Source: Parafrankia sp. EUN1f
Lineage (GTDB): Bacteria > Actinomycetota > Actinomycetes > Frankiales > Frankiaceae
DNA: 59,314 bases
Assembly (NCBI RefSeq): GCF_000177675.1
Contig: NZ_ADGX01000051.1
Location: forward strand, 1-59,314
Reading direction: 5' to 3'
A program made the position numbers and the translations under genes. Positions 38,633-48,200 of the stretch are shown here, in pieces; the first letter of the stretch is position 1; each line of letters opens with the position of its first letter. A model generated the notes under the pieces. That model had not been told where the DNA came from and did no database searches. It saw only the letters and a program-made list of their open reading frames with translations.

Positions 38633-39625
38633 ATGAGCTACGACCCCCGCCAGCGGGAGCTGGGCGTCTTCCTGCGCGCGCACCGCGAACAGATCAAGCC
38701 GGAGGAGGTGGGGCTGCCCACCTCGCCCCGACGGCGTACACCGGGTCTACGCCGGGAGGAGGTCGCCACCCTCGCCGGCCTGGGCCTGGCCTGGTACACC
38801 TGGCTCGAGCAGGGCAAGGTCACAGCGTCGCGGCAGGTGCTGGAGGCCATCGCCCGAGCGCTGCGCCTCGACGACGACGCCCGCCGCCACGCGCTCACCC
38901 TCTCCGGCCTGTACACGTCGCCGGACGGCGACCGGCACGAGCAGGCCGTCGCCCACCTGCGCCCGGTGCTGGAAAGGTGGACGACGTCGCCGGCTCTGTT
39001 ACTCGATCGCCACTTCGACGTCACCGCGTGGAACGAGGCCTACGCCGCGCTGTGGGGCGATCCGGGACGGTTGCCGGATTCACGCCGCAACCTGCTGTGG
39101 CTGATGGCGGCCGACCCGCGTGTGCGCGCAGTGCTTCAGGAGTGGGAGTCCTTGGCACGCGATGTGTTCGCGCAGTTCCGTGCGCAGGCCGGGCTGCACC
39201 CGGAGGACCCGCGGGCGCGCGCGGTGCTGGCGGCGCTCGAACAGGATGTCCCGCACCTGCGCCACTGGTGGCGGTGCCAGACGGTGCGCGAGTTCCCCAG
39301 CCGGACGGTGACCTTCGACAGCACCGCGGGCCAGATCACGTTGGTGGTGTCGCCGCTGCGCCCCGCCGACGACCCGGAGGCGCTGATTCTGCTGCAGACA
39401 CCGGCGACCGAGACGGACCACGCACGCCTGGCCGTACTCGTCTCACGCGGGCCTGGGGAACGGCGCGAGCCGCTGGATGCGCCAGCCGGCCAGCATGAGC
39501 CGCGCCTCCGGCCCGGCCAGGTACCGGTCGCCGATCAGCCCGTTGTCCTCGCAGAACCGGACGAAGACGGTACTCAGCACCCACGCGACCGCGGCCTGCG
39601 TGACCCGCTCGTCCAGCCAGGCTGA
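38633..39625 (+). CDS. XRE-family regulator with MmyB-like ligand domain, aberrant C-terminus
   Basis: 330 residues; ATG at 38633 behind GAGAGG. Residues 1-85 carry the MmyB-type N-terminus (LGVFLRAHREQIKPEEVGLP, RRTPGLRREEVATLAGLGLAWYTWLEQGK). Residues 105-275 carry the PAS-like ligand domain (LDRHFDVTAWNEAYAALWG, VRAVLQEWESLARDVFAQFRAQAG, DHARLAVL). Family proteins end soon after this point; here the frame runs on for about 55 Pro/Arg-rich codons that are antisense to a pglX fragment. The natural end was probably lost when that DNA arrived. Such regulators often control an adjacent oxidoreductase, which is missing here. Confidence 0.85.
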   Translation: MSYDPRQRELGVFLRAHREQIKPEEVGLPTSPRRRTPGLRREEVATLAGLGLAWYTWLEQGKVTASRQVLEAIARALRLDDDARRHALTLSGLYTSPDGDRHEQAVAHLRPVLERWTTSPALLLDRHFDVTAWNEAYAALWGDPGRLPDSRRNLLWLMAADPRVRAVLQEWESLARDVFAQFRAQAGLHPEDPRARAVLAALEQDVPHLRHWWRCQTVREFPSRTVTFDSTAGQITLVVSPLRPADDPEALILLQTPATETDHARLAVLVSRGPGERREPLDAPAGQHEPRLRPGQVPVADQPVVLAEPDEDGTQHPRDRGLRDPLVQPG

Positions 39626-39680
39626 CCGGGTCGCCGCCGTTCGGCCGACCTTTAACGCACAGTCGTACTCGGCCCGCAGC
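39443..39680 (-). pseudogene. pglX: fragment of BREX-2 adenine methyltransferase PglX
   Basis: On the minus strand one frame reads LRAEYDCALKVGRTA, then SAWLDERVTQAAVAWVLSTV, FVRFCEDNGLIGDRYLAGPE and ARLMLAGWRIQRLAP to a stop at 39443. The block VTQAAVAWVL.TVFVRFCEDNGL is the N-terminal signature of PglX. Upstream of about 39680 the similarity stops in this frame and the downstream methyltransferase domain is missing, so this is a remnant of some 75 codons. It overlaps antisense with the end of the XRE regulator. An adjoining minus-strand frame (about 39666-39830, GRFDVPGALTSLAAFWHTHG) also looks protein-like but I cannot assign it. Confidence 0.75.
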
Positions 39681-39839
39681 CCAGAACAGAAAGGCGTGCG
39701 GGAGGGCCTCCTGGTAGGGCCTGCCCTCGCCGAGCATCTTTCCGTGGGTGTGCCAGAACGCGGCGAGGCTGGTCAGCGCGCCCGGAACGTCGAACCGACC
39801 GTAGGGCACGCAAGATCCACGCATGACGTGCCTAATACT

Positions 39840-40549
39840 GCTCGTATCAGGACAGTCCGGCTCCTGGATGTTCGTTTCCCTCCCAAGCAATCATCGAGCC
39901 CGCAGGTATCGGCGAGGCGCGGCGACCGCGGGTCGGCCGGTCGATGTCCGGGCGAACGGGGGGCAGTCCGCGTGGAACGGCACGACGAGGTTCCGCTCCT
40001 GTGCGTGGGAGCGCCACTGGGCGCACGACGCCATCCGCCGAGCGGGCAGCGGCGGCGGCACTGGGGGCGCTGCCACGCGACGGATCCCGTCCTCGGCGGG
40101 CGGCACGGCGACGGCGGGCAGCCGGTCCTCACGAGGCCGGTGTTCCTGGACCTGCGCCGACTGGCCGGCTCCGCCTGCCCCGGTTCACCCGGGCAGCACG
40201 CACCGGACGCTCGCAACACATGTTGACCGCCCGGTCACAGCCCCCGGTGGCCCTCCAGCCGCGACCCTGCTGATCGGCGTCGTTCTCACCGCGGCGCGGC
40301 ACCGGGCCTGACGGCCACGCACCGTCGCGGCGGGCCTGCGAGCAGGCCGGCGGACAGATCCACCGCCGGCTCGCGCCATCGCCACGGCCGTCAAGGCAGC
40401 GGCCGCCCACCGTCATCGCGCTGATGGCCTCGCGTCGCGATTCGGATCGCCATCCGCAATCCGCACCATTCCCTTATAAGACGTCGGATGTCCAGTGGCG
40501 GGAAAATCCGCACTCGGGATGCTCCGCGTGCCTTCTCCGGGAGCTATTG
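39840..40549. other. 0.7-kb stretch without a recognisable gene
   Basis: Frames are open on several strands, as expected at this GC content, but none gives a family-like protein. A TATAAG near 40476 may belong to the promoter of the downstream binding-protein gene. Likely a decayed junction region next to the pglX fragment. Confidence 0.5.
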
Positions 40550-42226
40550 ATGAATGCCAATCGTCCGCTGATCCGGCCGCGGCGCAGAACAGCGCGCCGC
40601 GGCACCGTGGCGGCCGCCGCCACGGTGCTCGCGCTCGTGTCAGGAGCCTGCGCCTCCGACCCCGAGCCGACCGGTTCGACCAGCACCGCCGGAACGCCGC
40701 ACTCGGGCGGCAAGCTGACCTTCGCCGTCAACACCGTGGGCGACTGCCTGGACCCCCATGTGAGCCCGGCAGATGTCACTTCGGTCATCCAGCGCGGAGT
40801 TTTCGACTCCCTGGTCTCGCTGACCGCGGACGGCAAGGTCGTGCCCTGGCTCGCCCAGAGCTGGGAGGTCTCCCCTGACGCGAAGACCTTCATCTTTCAT
40901 CTGCGCGATGACGTGACGTTCCACGACGGCACGAAGTTCGACGCCGGCGCGGTGAAGGTCAACTTCGACCACATCGTCGCCAAGTCGACCAGATCCCAGT
41001 ATGCGGTGGCGCTGCTCGGCAGCTACACCGGCACCGATGTCATCGACGCGCAGACGGTGAAGGTGAACTTCGCCAAGCCGTACGCGGCGTTCCTCACCGC
41101 CGCCAGCACCACCTACCTGGGTTTCTACTCACCCAAGGTCATCGAGACCGCGCCGGACACGCTGTGCGCCGACGCGAAGAGCTCCGTCGGTTCCGGGCCG
41201 TTCCGTTTCACCGAGTTCGTCAAGGGCTCGCACGCGACCTTCAGGCGCAACGACGGCTACCGCTGGGCGCCGAGCAGCGCCAGGCATGCCGGCGCCGCGT
41301 ACCTGGACACGCTGGTGATCCGCATTCTCTCCGAGGACGCGACGCGGGTCGGCGGGCTGCGCAGCGGCGAGCTGGACGCCATCGACAACCTTCCCGCGAC
41401 CAGCGTGACCACGCTGGCGGAGAGCAAGCTGCAGGTGCTGAAGGTGCTCCCGCAGAACGCCAACTTCTCCGTCTACTTCAACACCGTCCGCGAACCCTTC
41501 TCCGACCATCGTGTCCGGGAGGCGTTCCAGCACGCGGTGGACGTCGACACAATCGTCAAAACCGTCTATCAGGGGCAGTACGACCGTGCATGGAGCAACC
41601 TGACACCGAAGAACATCGCCTACGATCCATCGTTGGAAGGCCGGATAACCCACGACACCGCCAAGGCGAACAGCCTGCTCGACGAGGCGGGCTGGACCGA
41701 GCGGGACGGCGCCGGCTACCGGGCGAAGAATGGCAGACGACTCGTTCTCGAATGGCCGTATGTAGGTGCCTTCAACCGTGACCAGCGCGACGTCGTCATG
41801 CAGGCCATTCAGGCGGACCTGAAGAAGGTCGGCGCCGACGTCCAGATCACCTCGCTGGAGTCCGGCGCGTACACGACCCGACGCAATGGCGGTGGCTATG
41901 ACCTGATCGCGTTCAGCTGGGGCAAGTCCGACCCCGATCTGCTGCGCCAGATCTACGCCTCCGACCAGGTGTTCACGAAGGGTGGGGTGAACGGATCCGG
42001 GATCAGCTCGCCGGAGGTCGACGGCTGGCTGGCGGCCGGTGCGGCCACCACCGATCTCGCCGCCCGGCGGGAGAACTACGCGAAGGTCCAGAACTACGTC
42101 GTGGACGAGGCCTACACGCTGCCGCTCTACGTCAACACCCGGCTGGTGGGCGCCCGGCCGTCCGTGCACGACATCACCTTCGACACGGATGCCTTCCCGA
42201 TCTTCTACGACGCCTGGGTGGATTGA
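40550..42226 (+). CDS. Opp/Dpp-type ABC transporter substrate-binding lipoprotein
   Basis: 558 residues from the ATG at 40550 with GGGAG eight bases upstream. The lipoprotein signal has basic RPRRRTARRG, a hydrophobic core and lipobox VSGAC with the lipidated Cys34. The SBP_bac_5 domain spans about residues 55-550 (GGKLTFAVNTVGDCLDPHVSPADV, PWLAQSWEVSPDAKTFIFHLRDDVTFHDGTKFDAGAVK, VREAFQHAVDVDTIV). Family members bind peptides, nickel, glutathione or other small solutes. It leads an operon of two permeases, a fused ATPase and a monooxygenase, so the ligand is probably an organic compound that the monooxygenase attacks. Confidence 0.94.
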   Translation: MNANRPLIRPRRRTARRGTVAAAATVLALVSGACASDPEPTGSTSTAGTPHSGGKLTFAVNTVGDCLDPHVSPADVTSVIQRGVFDSLVSLTADGKVVPWLAQSWEVSPDAKTFIFHLRDDVTFHDGTKFDAGAVKVNFDHIVAKSTRSQYAVALLGSYTGTDVIDAQTVKVNFAKPYAAFLTAASTTYLGFYSPKVIETAPDTLCADAKSSVGSGPFRFTEFVKGSHATFRRNDGYRWAPSSARHAGAAYLDTLVIRILSEDATRVGGLRSGELDAIDNLPATSVTTLAESKLQVLKVLPQNANFSVYFNTVREPFSDHRVREAFQHAVDVDTIVKTVYQGQYDRAWSNLTPKNIAYDPSLEGRITHDTAKANSLLDEAGWTERDGAGYRAKNGRRLVLEWPYVGAFNRDQRDVVMQAIQADLKKVGADVQITSLESGAYTTRRNGGGYDLIAFSWGKSDPDLLRQIYASDQVFTKGGVNGSGISSPEVDGWLAAGAATTDLAARRENYAKVQNYVVDEAYTLPLYVNTRLVGARPSVHDITFDTDAFPIFYDAWVD

Positions 42227-42235
42227 GCCGCCGTG

Positions 42236-43270
42236 ATGCGGGTGGCGTGGTTTCTGCTCCGCCGGCTGGCCGTCGGTCTCGCGGTGCTGTGGGGAGCGGC
42301 CACGATCAGTTTCGCGACGCTGCACACGATGCCCGGCGACCCGGTCGACACGCTGATCGGGCCGACGTTCGGAGTCACACCACAGCTGCGCGCCCAGATC
42401 AACGAGACCTACGGATTCTCCGAGCCACTGGTCGCCCAGTACGGCCGATGGCTCGGCCGCCTGGTCACCGGGCATCTCGGCACCTCGTACCAGCAACAGG
42501 CACCGGTCGCAGACGTGCTCGGTGACCAGCTGTGGCCCACGGTGGAGCTCGCCCTCGCAGCCTCGGCGGTCGCGGCCCTGCTCGCCGTCGGCGCGGCACT
42601 CGCGACAGCCGGGCGCCACGGCCCGGGCGGGCGGGCCCTGCGCGGGCTGGCCAGTTCGCTGGAGCTGCTGGCGGTGTCCAGCCCGACCTTCTGGGTCGGC
42701 ATCCTGCTGGCCACCGTCTTCTCGACCTGGCTGGGCTGGCTCCCCGTCGCGGGCGCCACGGGTCCGGAGGGACTGGTGCTGCCCGCAGTCACGCTGGCGC
42801 TGCCGATCGCGGGGGTGCTGGCGCAGGTGCTGCGCGAAGGCCTGGACTCCGCGCTGGAACAGCCGTTCGTCGTGTCGGTCCGGGCGCGAGGGGTCGGCGC
42901 GGCCACGGTGCTGTTCGTCCATGCCCTGCGGCACGCCGCGCTCCCGCTGGTGACGCTGCTCGGCTGGGTGGTCGGCAGCCTGCTCAGCGGCACGGTCATC
43001 ACCGAGGCCGTCTTCGCCCGACCCGGCCTCGGCCGGGTCACCCTGGAGGCGATCACCGCGCGGGACGTCCCCGTCGTCACCGCGGTCGTGCTGCTGTCCG
43101 CAGTGGTGTTCGTGGTGGTGAACAGCCTGGTGGATCTGGCGTATCTGGTCCTCGACCCACGGCTGCGGGACGACCGCCGCGCACCTGACACGCCCGGCCC
43201 GCCGGGCGCGCCGGCGAGGTCGGGCAGGTCGATGGTCAGCGGGGCGACGCAGAAGGGATCTTCCGCGTGA
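42236..43270 (+). CDS. Opp/Dpp-type ABC transporter permease (DppB-like)
   Basis: About 344 residues with six membrane segments. The start is GTG 42233 or ATG 42236, ten bases after the binding-protein stop. [38 protein letters not shown] is the DppB N-terminus. The EAA-type loop [35 protein letters not shown] and [22 protein letters not shown] are conserved. The C-terminal 40 residues are Pro/Arg-rich and extend past the usual end to overlap the next gene by four bases (GTGA). Confidence 0.94.
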   Translation: MRVAWFLLRRLAVGLAVLWGAATISFATLHTMPGDPVDTLIGPTFGVTPQLRAQINETYGFSEPLVAQYGRWLGRLVTGHLGTSYQQQAPVADVLGDQLWPTVELALAASAVAALLAVGAALATAGRHGPGGRALRGLASSLELLAVSSPTFWVGILLATVFSTWLGWLPVAGATGPEGLVLPAVTLALPIAGVLAQVLREGLDSALEQPFVVSVRARGVGAATVLFVHALRHAALPLVTLLGWVVGSLLSGTVITEAVFARPGLGRVTLEAITARDVPVVTAVVLLSAVVFVVVNSLVDLAYLVLDPRLRDDRRAPDTPGPPGAPARSGRSMVSGATQKGSSA

Positions 43271-44142
43271 CGACGACGGCATCGGAGATACCCGGCTGGC
43301 CGGGGTTCCTCGCCGCCCGCGCGACCCGCTCGGTCCTGCGGGCCGGGCCGGGGCTGATCGCCGCAGTGCTGCTGCTCGGGCTCGTCACCGTGGCCGCGCT
43401 CTGGCCCGGCCTGTTGGCCCGGTACGACCCGGATGTCATCGACCTCGCCGCGTCGCTCGACGGCCCGAATGCGGCGCACTGGTTCGGTACGGACCAGCTC
43501 GGGCGGGACGTGTTCGCCCGGGTGGTGCACGGCGCCCGTCACTCGCTGCTGCTCGGCATCAGCGCCACCGCGCTCGGGGCCGTCGGCGGCGCGATGGTCG
43601 GCCTGGCCGCCGGGCTCGGCGGGCGCCTCCTCGACGGACTGCTCATGCGGGTCGCGGACATCCTGCTCGCCTTCCCCGAGCTGCTGCTGGCCCTGGTGGT
43701 CATCTCGGTGATGGGGCCGGGCCCGGTGAACGCGGCGGTCGCCATCGGCGTGGCGGCGATTCCCACCTACGCGCGGGTCGTCCGGTCCAGTGCGCTGGTG
43801 GTGCGCCGCGCACCGTACCTCGACGCCGCCGTCGCGCTCGGCCAGAGCCGCGCCCACATCCTGTTCCGGCATGTCGTCCCGAACACCCTGGGACCGTTGC
43901 TGGTGCTGGCCACCGCGGGCGTCGGGACCGCGACCATCGCAGGCTCGGCGCTGAGCTTCCTCGGCCTGGGAACCAGGCCGCCGGTCCCCGAATGGGGCGC
44001 GATGCTGTCGGAGGGCCGGAACTTCGTGGAGTCCGCCTGGTGGATCGTGGTGTTCCCGGGAGCGGCGATCGCCGCCACAGTGGTGTCGGTGACCGTGGTC
44101 GGCCGGGCCGCGCGGCTTCGGGTCGAAGGCAGGCCCCGTTGA
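43267..44142 (+). CDS. Opp/Dpp-type ABC transporter permease (DppC-like)
   Basis: 291 residues, GTG start overlapping the previous stop. Six membrane segments; [27 protein letters not shown] is the DppC signature, the cytoplasmic loop is [30 protein letters not shown], and [25 protein letters not shown] follows. It pairs with the DppB-like subunit to form the channel. The TGA stop overlaps the TTG start of the ATPase gene. Confidence 0.94.
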   Translation: MTTTASEIPGWPGFLAARATRSVLRAGPGLIAAVLLLGLVTVAALWPGLLARYDPDVIDLAASLDGPNAAHWFGTDQLGRDVFARVVHGARHSLLLGISATALGAVGGAMVGLAAGLGGRLLDGLLMRVADILLAFPELLLALVVISVMGPGPVNAAVAIGVAAIPTYARVVRSSALVVRRAPYLDAAVALGQSRAHILFRHVVPNTLGPLLVLATAGVGTATIAGSALSFLGLGTRPPVPEWGAMLSEGRNFVESAWWIVVFPGAAIAATVVSVTVVGRAARLRVEGRPR

Positions 44143-45884
44143 CCGCCTCCGGCGCGGCGCCGCTGCTTGCCGTCGAGGATCTGCGGGTGGCCTTCGGCCG
44201 CCGGGGCGCTCTGGTGGAGGCGGTCCGCGGGGTGTCGCTGACGGTCCACCACGGCGAGATCGTCGCGCTGGTCGGTGAGTCCGGGTCGGGCAAGAGCGTC
44301 ACGGCCCGCACGCTGCTCGGCCTGGCCGGAGCCGACGCCCGAGTCACCGCGCGGCGCCTTGAGTTCGACGGCATCGACCTGACCCGCCAGGACCGGGCCG
44401 GCTGGCGACGGCTGCGGGGCCGGCGGATCGGCCTCGTCCTGCAGGACGCCCTGAGCTCCCTCGACCCGCTGCGACGGGTGGCCGACGAGGTGGCCGAGGC
44501 CCAACGGGACGACGTCAGCCGGGCACGGCGCCGCGCCCGGGTGCTCGAACTGCTGGCGGAGGTCGGCCTGCCGGACCCGCCGACGCAGGCCCGGCAGTAT
44601 CCCCATCAGCTCTCCGGCGGGATGCGCCAGCGGGCGCTGATCGCCGCCGCGCTGGCCGGCGCACCGGATCTGCTGATCGCGGACGAGCCGACCACCGCGC
44701 TGGACGTGATCGTCCAGGCCCAGATCCTCGACCTGCTGGGGGATCTGCGGGCCGCGGGCCGGGCCGTGCTGCTCATCAGCCACGACCTCGCCGTGGTGAG
44801 CCGCCTCGCCGACCGGATCGTCGTGATGCGCGAGGGCGTCGTCGTCGAGTCGGCCGCGGCCGGGGAGGTCCTGGGATCCCCGGCGCACGAGTACACCCGC
44901 GCCCTGCTCGCGGCCGTGCCGTCGGCCGCGACCCGAGGACGTCGGCTCGCCGCGCCGGCCGCGCCGCAGCGGCCCGCCGAGGTTCCGACGGTGCCGGTGC
45001 CGGTGGCGCCCGTGGCCGAGGTTCCGGTCGTCGAGATTCCGGTGGCGGATGTCCCGGTGGTGCAGGAGCCGGTGCTCGCCGCGGAGGGGCTGGCCAAGCG
45101 GTTTCGTGACCCCCACGACGGCTGGCGCGATGCCGTGATCGACGTGTCCTTCGAGCTGCGCGCCGGTGAGGCACTCGGTCTGGTGGGGGCGTCCGGCTCC
45201 GGCAAGACGACGCTCGTCCGGATGCTGCTGGGTCTGCTCGAACCGGACACGGGCGAGGTCACCCTGGACGGACAGCCCTGGAGCGGGGTGGCGGAGTCGG
45301 CCCGCCGACCACGGCGCGGCGACCTTCAGGCGATCTTCCAGGATCCGCTCGGGTCGTTCGACCCGCGGCTCACCGTCGGCGCGCTCCTCGGCGAGGCGCT
45401 GGCGCTGGCCGGTGTGCCCAGGGCGGGCCGCCGCGACGCGGCGGTGCGGCGAGCCGACCAGGTCGGGCTGCCCGCCGCCCTGCTGCGCCGCCGCCCGGCG
45501 GAGTTGTCCGGTGGGCAGCGCCAGCGGCTCGCGATCGCCCGGGCGCTGATCCGGCAGCCGCGAGTGCTGGTCTGCGACGAGCCGGTCTCGTCGCTGGACG
45601 TGTCCATCCAGGCACAGATCCTCGACCTGCTGACCGACCTGCGGGCCGAGCTCGGTATGACGTTGCTGTTCGTGTCCCATGACCTGGGCGTCGTCCGCCA
45701 TCTGTGCGACCGCGCCCTGGTGATGCACGCCGGCCGGATCGTCGAGGCCGGCGAGGTCGAGACCGTCTTCACCGCACCACGCCACGAGTACACCCGCGCG
45801 CTGCTGGCCGCCGTCCCCGTGCTACGGGCGGTCCGGCCGGGCACCCTGTCCGCGCAGCTTCCCACGATCGAGGTAGGCCGTTGA
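44139..45884 (+). CDS. fused DppD-DppF ABC transporter ATP-binding protein
   Basis: 581 residues; I choose the TTG at 44139 because it overlaps the permease stop as TTGA and starts just before the first ABC domain. NBD1: Walker [10 protein letters not shown], signature [15 protein letters not shown], Walker [16 protein letters not shown]2: Walker [11 protein letters not shown], signature [15 protein letters not shown], Walker [12 protein letters not shown]. Between them a linker of about 45 residues is rich in Val-Pro pairs ([20 protein letters not shown]). Both ends carry the Opp-type tail [12 protein letters not shown]. One chain thus supplies both ATPases of the importer. Confidence 0.93.
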   Translation: MTASGAAPLLAVEDLRVAFGRRGALVEAVRGVSLTVHHGEIVALVGESGSGKSVTARTLLGLAGADARVTARRLEFDGIDLTRQDRAGWRRLRGRRIGLVLQDALSSLDPLRRVADEVAEAQRDDVSRARRRARVLELLAEVGLPDPPTQARQYPHQLSGGMRQRALIAAALAGAPDLLIADEPTTALDVIVQAQILDLLGDLRAAGRAVLLISHDLAVVSRLADRIVVMREGVVVESAAAGEVLGSPAHEYTRALLAAVPSAATRGRRLAAPAAPQRPAEVPTVPVPVAPVAEVPVVEIPVADVPVVQEPVLAAEGLAKRFRDPHDGWRDAVIDVSFELRAGEALGLVGASGSGKTTLVRMLLGLLEPDTGEVTLDGQPWSGVAESARRPRRGDLQAIFQDPLGSFDPRLTVGALLGEALALAGVPRAGRRDAAVRRADQVGLPAALLRRRPAELSGGQRQRLAIARALIRQPRVLVCDEPVSSLDVSIQAQILDLLTDLRAELGMTLLFVSHDLGVVRHLCDRALVMHAGRIVEAGEVETVFTAPRHEYTRALLAAVPVLRAVRPGTLSAQLPTIEVGR

Positions 45885-47017
45885 CATCGCATCTGAGTTC
45901 CGTTCCCGACTATCGCAACCCCGGTGTCGGCGTCCGCACCGGGCTGGCGGCTCCGTCCACACCGCCGGTGCCGGTGCGCTGGGGCATCACGCTGCCGTTG
46001 GCGGGGGTGCCGCTGCGCGAGCACCAGCCGATCGTGACCGGCCTGGCCGAGGCCGGCTACACCGACGTCTGGACCGCCGAGGGCGGCGGCCTCGATGCCT
46101 TCACCCCGCTGGCGGTCACCGCCGCCTGGGCCCCGCAGCTGCGGCTGGCCAGCGCGATCGTGCCGGTCCACACCCGCGGTCCGGCCGTCATCGCCCAGAC
46201 CGCGGCGACGCTCGCCGACCTGACCTCCGGAGGGCTGGTGCTCGGCATCGGGTCCTCGGTGGCCGCGCATGTCACCGACATCAACGGCATCGAGTTCACC
46301 GAGCCGTTCAAGCGGACCAGGGACGTCCTGCGTTTCCTGACCCGGGTGTTCGACGGCGAGGTCATCAGCGGCGCGTTCGACACGTTCGCCATCCGGGGGT
46401 TCGCGCTGCGTGACGCGCCGAGGATCCGCCCGAAGGTCATCCTCGGCGCGTTGCGCCCGCGGATGCTGCGCCTCGGCTTCGCCGAGGGGGACGGTGCGGT
46501 GACGAACATGCTGTTCGCCCGGGACGTCCCCACTGTGCTCGGGGCGGTGGGCCCCCAGCCGGCCGGCAAGGAGCTGGTGGTCAAGGTGTTCGTCTGCCCG
46601 GTCGAGGATCCGGTGCTGGCTCGGCGGCTGACCCGGCCGTTCCTCGCCTGGATCCTCAACCAGGAGCCCTATCACGCGTTCCACGAATGGCTCGGCAACG
46701 GTGATCTTCTCGCCGCCAGCTACCAGCGCTACCTGGCCGGGGACGCGGCCGGCGCCGAGCGCGAGCTGCCCGACGAGGTCGTCGACGGCCTGTTCGTCCA
46801 CGGCACGCCCGAGGAATGCCGCCGCAGGATCGCCGAGTACGTCCAGCCCGGGGTGACCGCCATCCAGCTGTACCTGCAGGCACCGCGGCTCGCCACGTTC
46901 GGCGGGCCGCGCAACCGGGGCCTGGCCGGCGCGCCCGGCGCCCTGGCCGCGTCGGGTGCGGCTGGCATCTCCGTCGCGGACGAGGCACTCATACTGCTGC
47001 ACGCCCTGCGGTCCTGA
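45881..47017 (+). CDS. LLM-class flavin-dependent oxidoreductase
   Basis: 378 residues from a TTG at 45881 that overlaps the ATPase stop (TTGA), with GAGG upstream. It has the luciferase-like TIM barrel: [101 protein letters not shown]. Members use FMNH2 or F420. The class II N-terminus and the mid-barrel SGGLVLGIG are typical of F420-type enzymes, so which cofactor is used is open. Translational coupling to the importer points to oxidation of the imported solute. Confidence 0.9.
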   Translation: MTSHLSSVPDYRNPGVGVRTGLAAPSTPPVPVRWGITLPLAGVPLREHQPIVTGLAEAGYTDVWTAEGGGLDAFTPLAVTAAWAPQLRLASAIVPVHTRGPAVIAQTAATLADLTSGGLVLGIGSSVAAHVTDINGIEFTEPFKRTRDVLRFLTRVFDGEVISGAFDTFAIRGFALRDAPRIRPKVILGALRPRMLRLGFAEGDGAVTNMLFARDVPTVLGAVGPQPAGKELVVKVFVCPVEDPVLARRLTRPFLAWILNQEPYHAFHEWLGNGDLLAASYQRYLAGDAAGAERELPDEVVDGLFVHGTPEECRRRIAEYVQPGVTAIQLYLQAPRLATFGGPRNRGLAGAPGALAASGAAGISVADEALILLHALRS

Positions 47018-47370
47018 CGTGACGTGGGCCACTTGTTCATCACTTGACTGAACAATGTCGGTCAGCGAAGGTGGAGCCACCTGGTGATCGCGATGGACGA
47101 CAGCATCGCGATGGACGACGGCCCCGTCTCGCCGGGCCGGCAGCGCGACCGCGGCCGTGCACGGCAGGCTACGCCGCGCCGTGTCGGCACCTGGTCACCG
47201 CGGTCGCCTGACGTCCGCGGGCAGGCGCGGACTGGCGCGCCCGGCGCAGCCACCCCACCGCAGGTCGGGCTTGTCACCCGACTGACCGGCCGGGGCGAGC
47301 CCGCGGCGGGTCCCGGCGGTCCGGTGCCGTGGCCACCAGGCAGACCGCGACTCCAGAGAGCGAGCCAACG
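47018..47370. promoter_or_regulatory. 353-base gap with a TTGTTCA/TGAACAA inverted repeat
   Basis: TTGTTCA (47033-47039) and TGAACAA (47049-47055) are perfect complements with a 9-base spacer, just after the LLM gene. They could be an operator for the flavin-reductase unit or a weak terminator. The rest shows no gene. Confidence 0.45.
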
Positions 47371-48042
47371 ATGAGCGCCCCGCCCGGCCCCCGCGGCACT
47401 CTCGCGCCGCGACCCTCACTGGTCGTTTTGGACGGAAGTCCGCAGCTGGCGTCCCGCACGTTGACGGTCGCGCGGTTCCTGGCGCACCGGCTGGCGACGT
47501 CGCTGCCCGCGCGCCCACCGGCCGCCTTCGGCCCGGAGGGCACCTCCGCGGCCGAAGGACTCGGCCCGCCCGGCACCTCCGGAACAACCGGCGCGGGCAG
47601 CGGCACGGTGGAGCTGGCCCGGCTCGCCGGCGACCTGTTCACCGACGCCCACGGCCCGGTCCGGGCCAGGCTGGCCGAGGTGCGTGACGCCGAGGTCCTC
47701 GTCGTGGCGACACCGGCCTACAAGGGCCAGTACACCGGCCTGCTCAAGGCTTTCCTGGATCTGCTCCCCCCGGGAGCGCTCGCCGGCACGCTGGTCGTGC
47801 CGGTGGTCGTGGCGAACGCACCGGAACACCGCGTCACGACCGACGTCGCGCTGCGCGCGGTGCTCGCCGAGCTGGGCGCGGCGCTGCCGGTTCGTTCGTT
47901 CACCCTGGTGGAGGCAGCCCTCGGCGAGGTCGAAGCACACGGCGAGCGCTGGCTCAGCGCTCATCTGCGGGTGCTGCGCGCGGTCCTGACGGCGCTGGCA
48001 CCGCCGACCGCCCCGCTCAACGGCAGCCGCCCGGCCGCCTGA
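47371..48042 (+). CDS. NAD(P)H-dependent FMN reductase (SsuE-like)
   Basis: 223 residues from the ATG at 47371 (a GTG 42 bases upstream is in frame). Flavodoxin-like fold: SLVVLDGSPQLASRTLTVARFLAHRL is the FMN-phosphate loop, and VLVVATPAYKGQYTGLLKAFLDLLPPGALAGTLVVPVVVANAPEH is the SsuE signature. An insert of about 35 Gly/Pro/Thr-rich residues (AFGPEGTSAAEGLGPPG) lies after the first helix. It would supply reduced FMN to a two-component monooxygenase such as the LLM enzymes on either side. Confidence 0.88.
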   Translation: MSAPPGPRGTLAPRPSLVVLDGSPQLASRTLTVARFLAHRLATSLPARPPAAFGPEGTSAAEGLGPPGTSGTTGAGSGTVELARLAGDLFTDAHGPVRARLAEVRDAEVLVVATPAYKGQYTGLLKAFLDLLPPGALAGTLVVPVVVANAPEHRVTTDVALRAVLAELGAALPVRSFTLVEAALGEVEAHGERWLSAHLRVLRAVLTALAPPTAPLNGSRPAA

Positions 48043-48053
48043 TCCCGCAGGCC

Positions 48054-48081
48054 CGTGGGCCTGCGGGCCTGCGGGCCCACG
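48054..48081 (+). terminator. hairpin after the FMN reductase
   Basis: CGTGGGCC (48054-48061) pairs with GGCCCACG (48074-48081) around a 12-base GC-rich loop, twelve bases after the stop codon. No T-run follows. Confidence 0.4.
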
Positions 48082-48112
48082 CACCGCCGCGCCCCGGGAC
48101 TTGCGCACTTCA

Positions 48113-48176
48113 CAGCTGTCCCCTCGTATCCACCTGTCCCCGCGTATCCGCTTCACCTGTCCCCGCGTATCCGCTT
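48113..48176. repeat. 23-bp tandem repeat upstream of the sulfurtransferase
   Basis: Two identical 23-bp units (48131-48153, 48154-48176) beginning CACCTGTCCCCGCGTATC are preceded by a partial, slightly diverged third (48113-48130). They end 24 bases before the sulfurtransferase start, where a promoter or activator sites would be. Confidence 0.85.
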
Positions 48177-48200
48177 ATTCATCCGACGGAAGGTCGCCCT

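Noticed and set aside
37306-38634. 442-codon minus-strand frame across the GntR gene
   Set aside because: Glu/Val/Gly/Asp repeat-like composition arises from the strong C-ended codons of the GntR gene on the other strand.
39823-40311. Open frames in the 0.5 kb before the Opp-type operon
   Set aside because: Several overlapping frames on both strands, none with plausible composition, ribosome site or family similarity.
41129-45785. Long minus-strand frames opposite the ABC importer genes
   Set aside because: Shadows of four well-supported plus-strand genes that are translationally coupled.
47084-47374. Small frame starting MIAMDDSIAMDDG between the LLM and FMN reductase genes
   Set aside because: Short internal duplication of the first residues only; the remainder is low-complexity and there is no convincing ribosome site.
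48113-48176. Possible CRISPR array
   Set aside because: The units are contiguous with no spacers and no cas gene is present.
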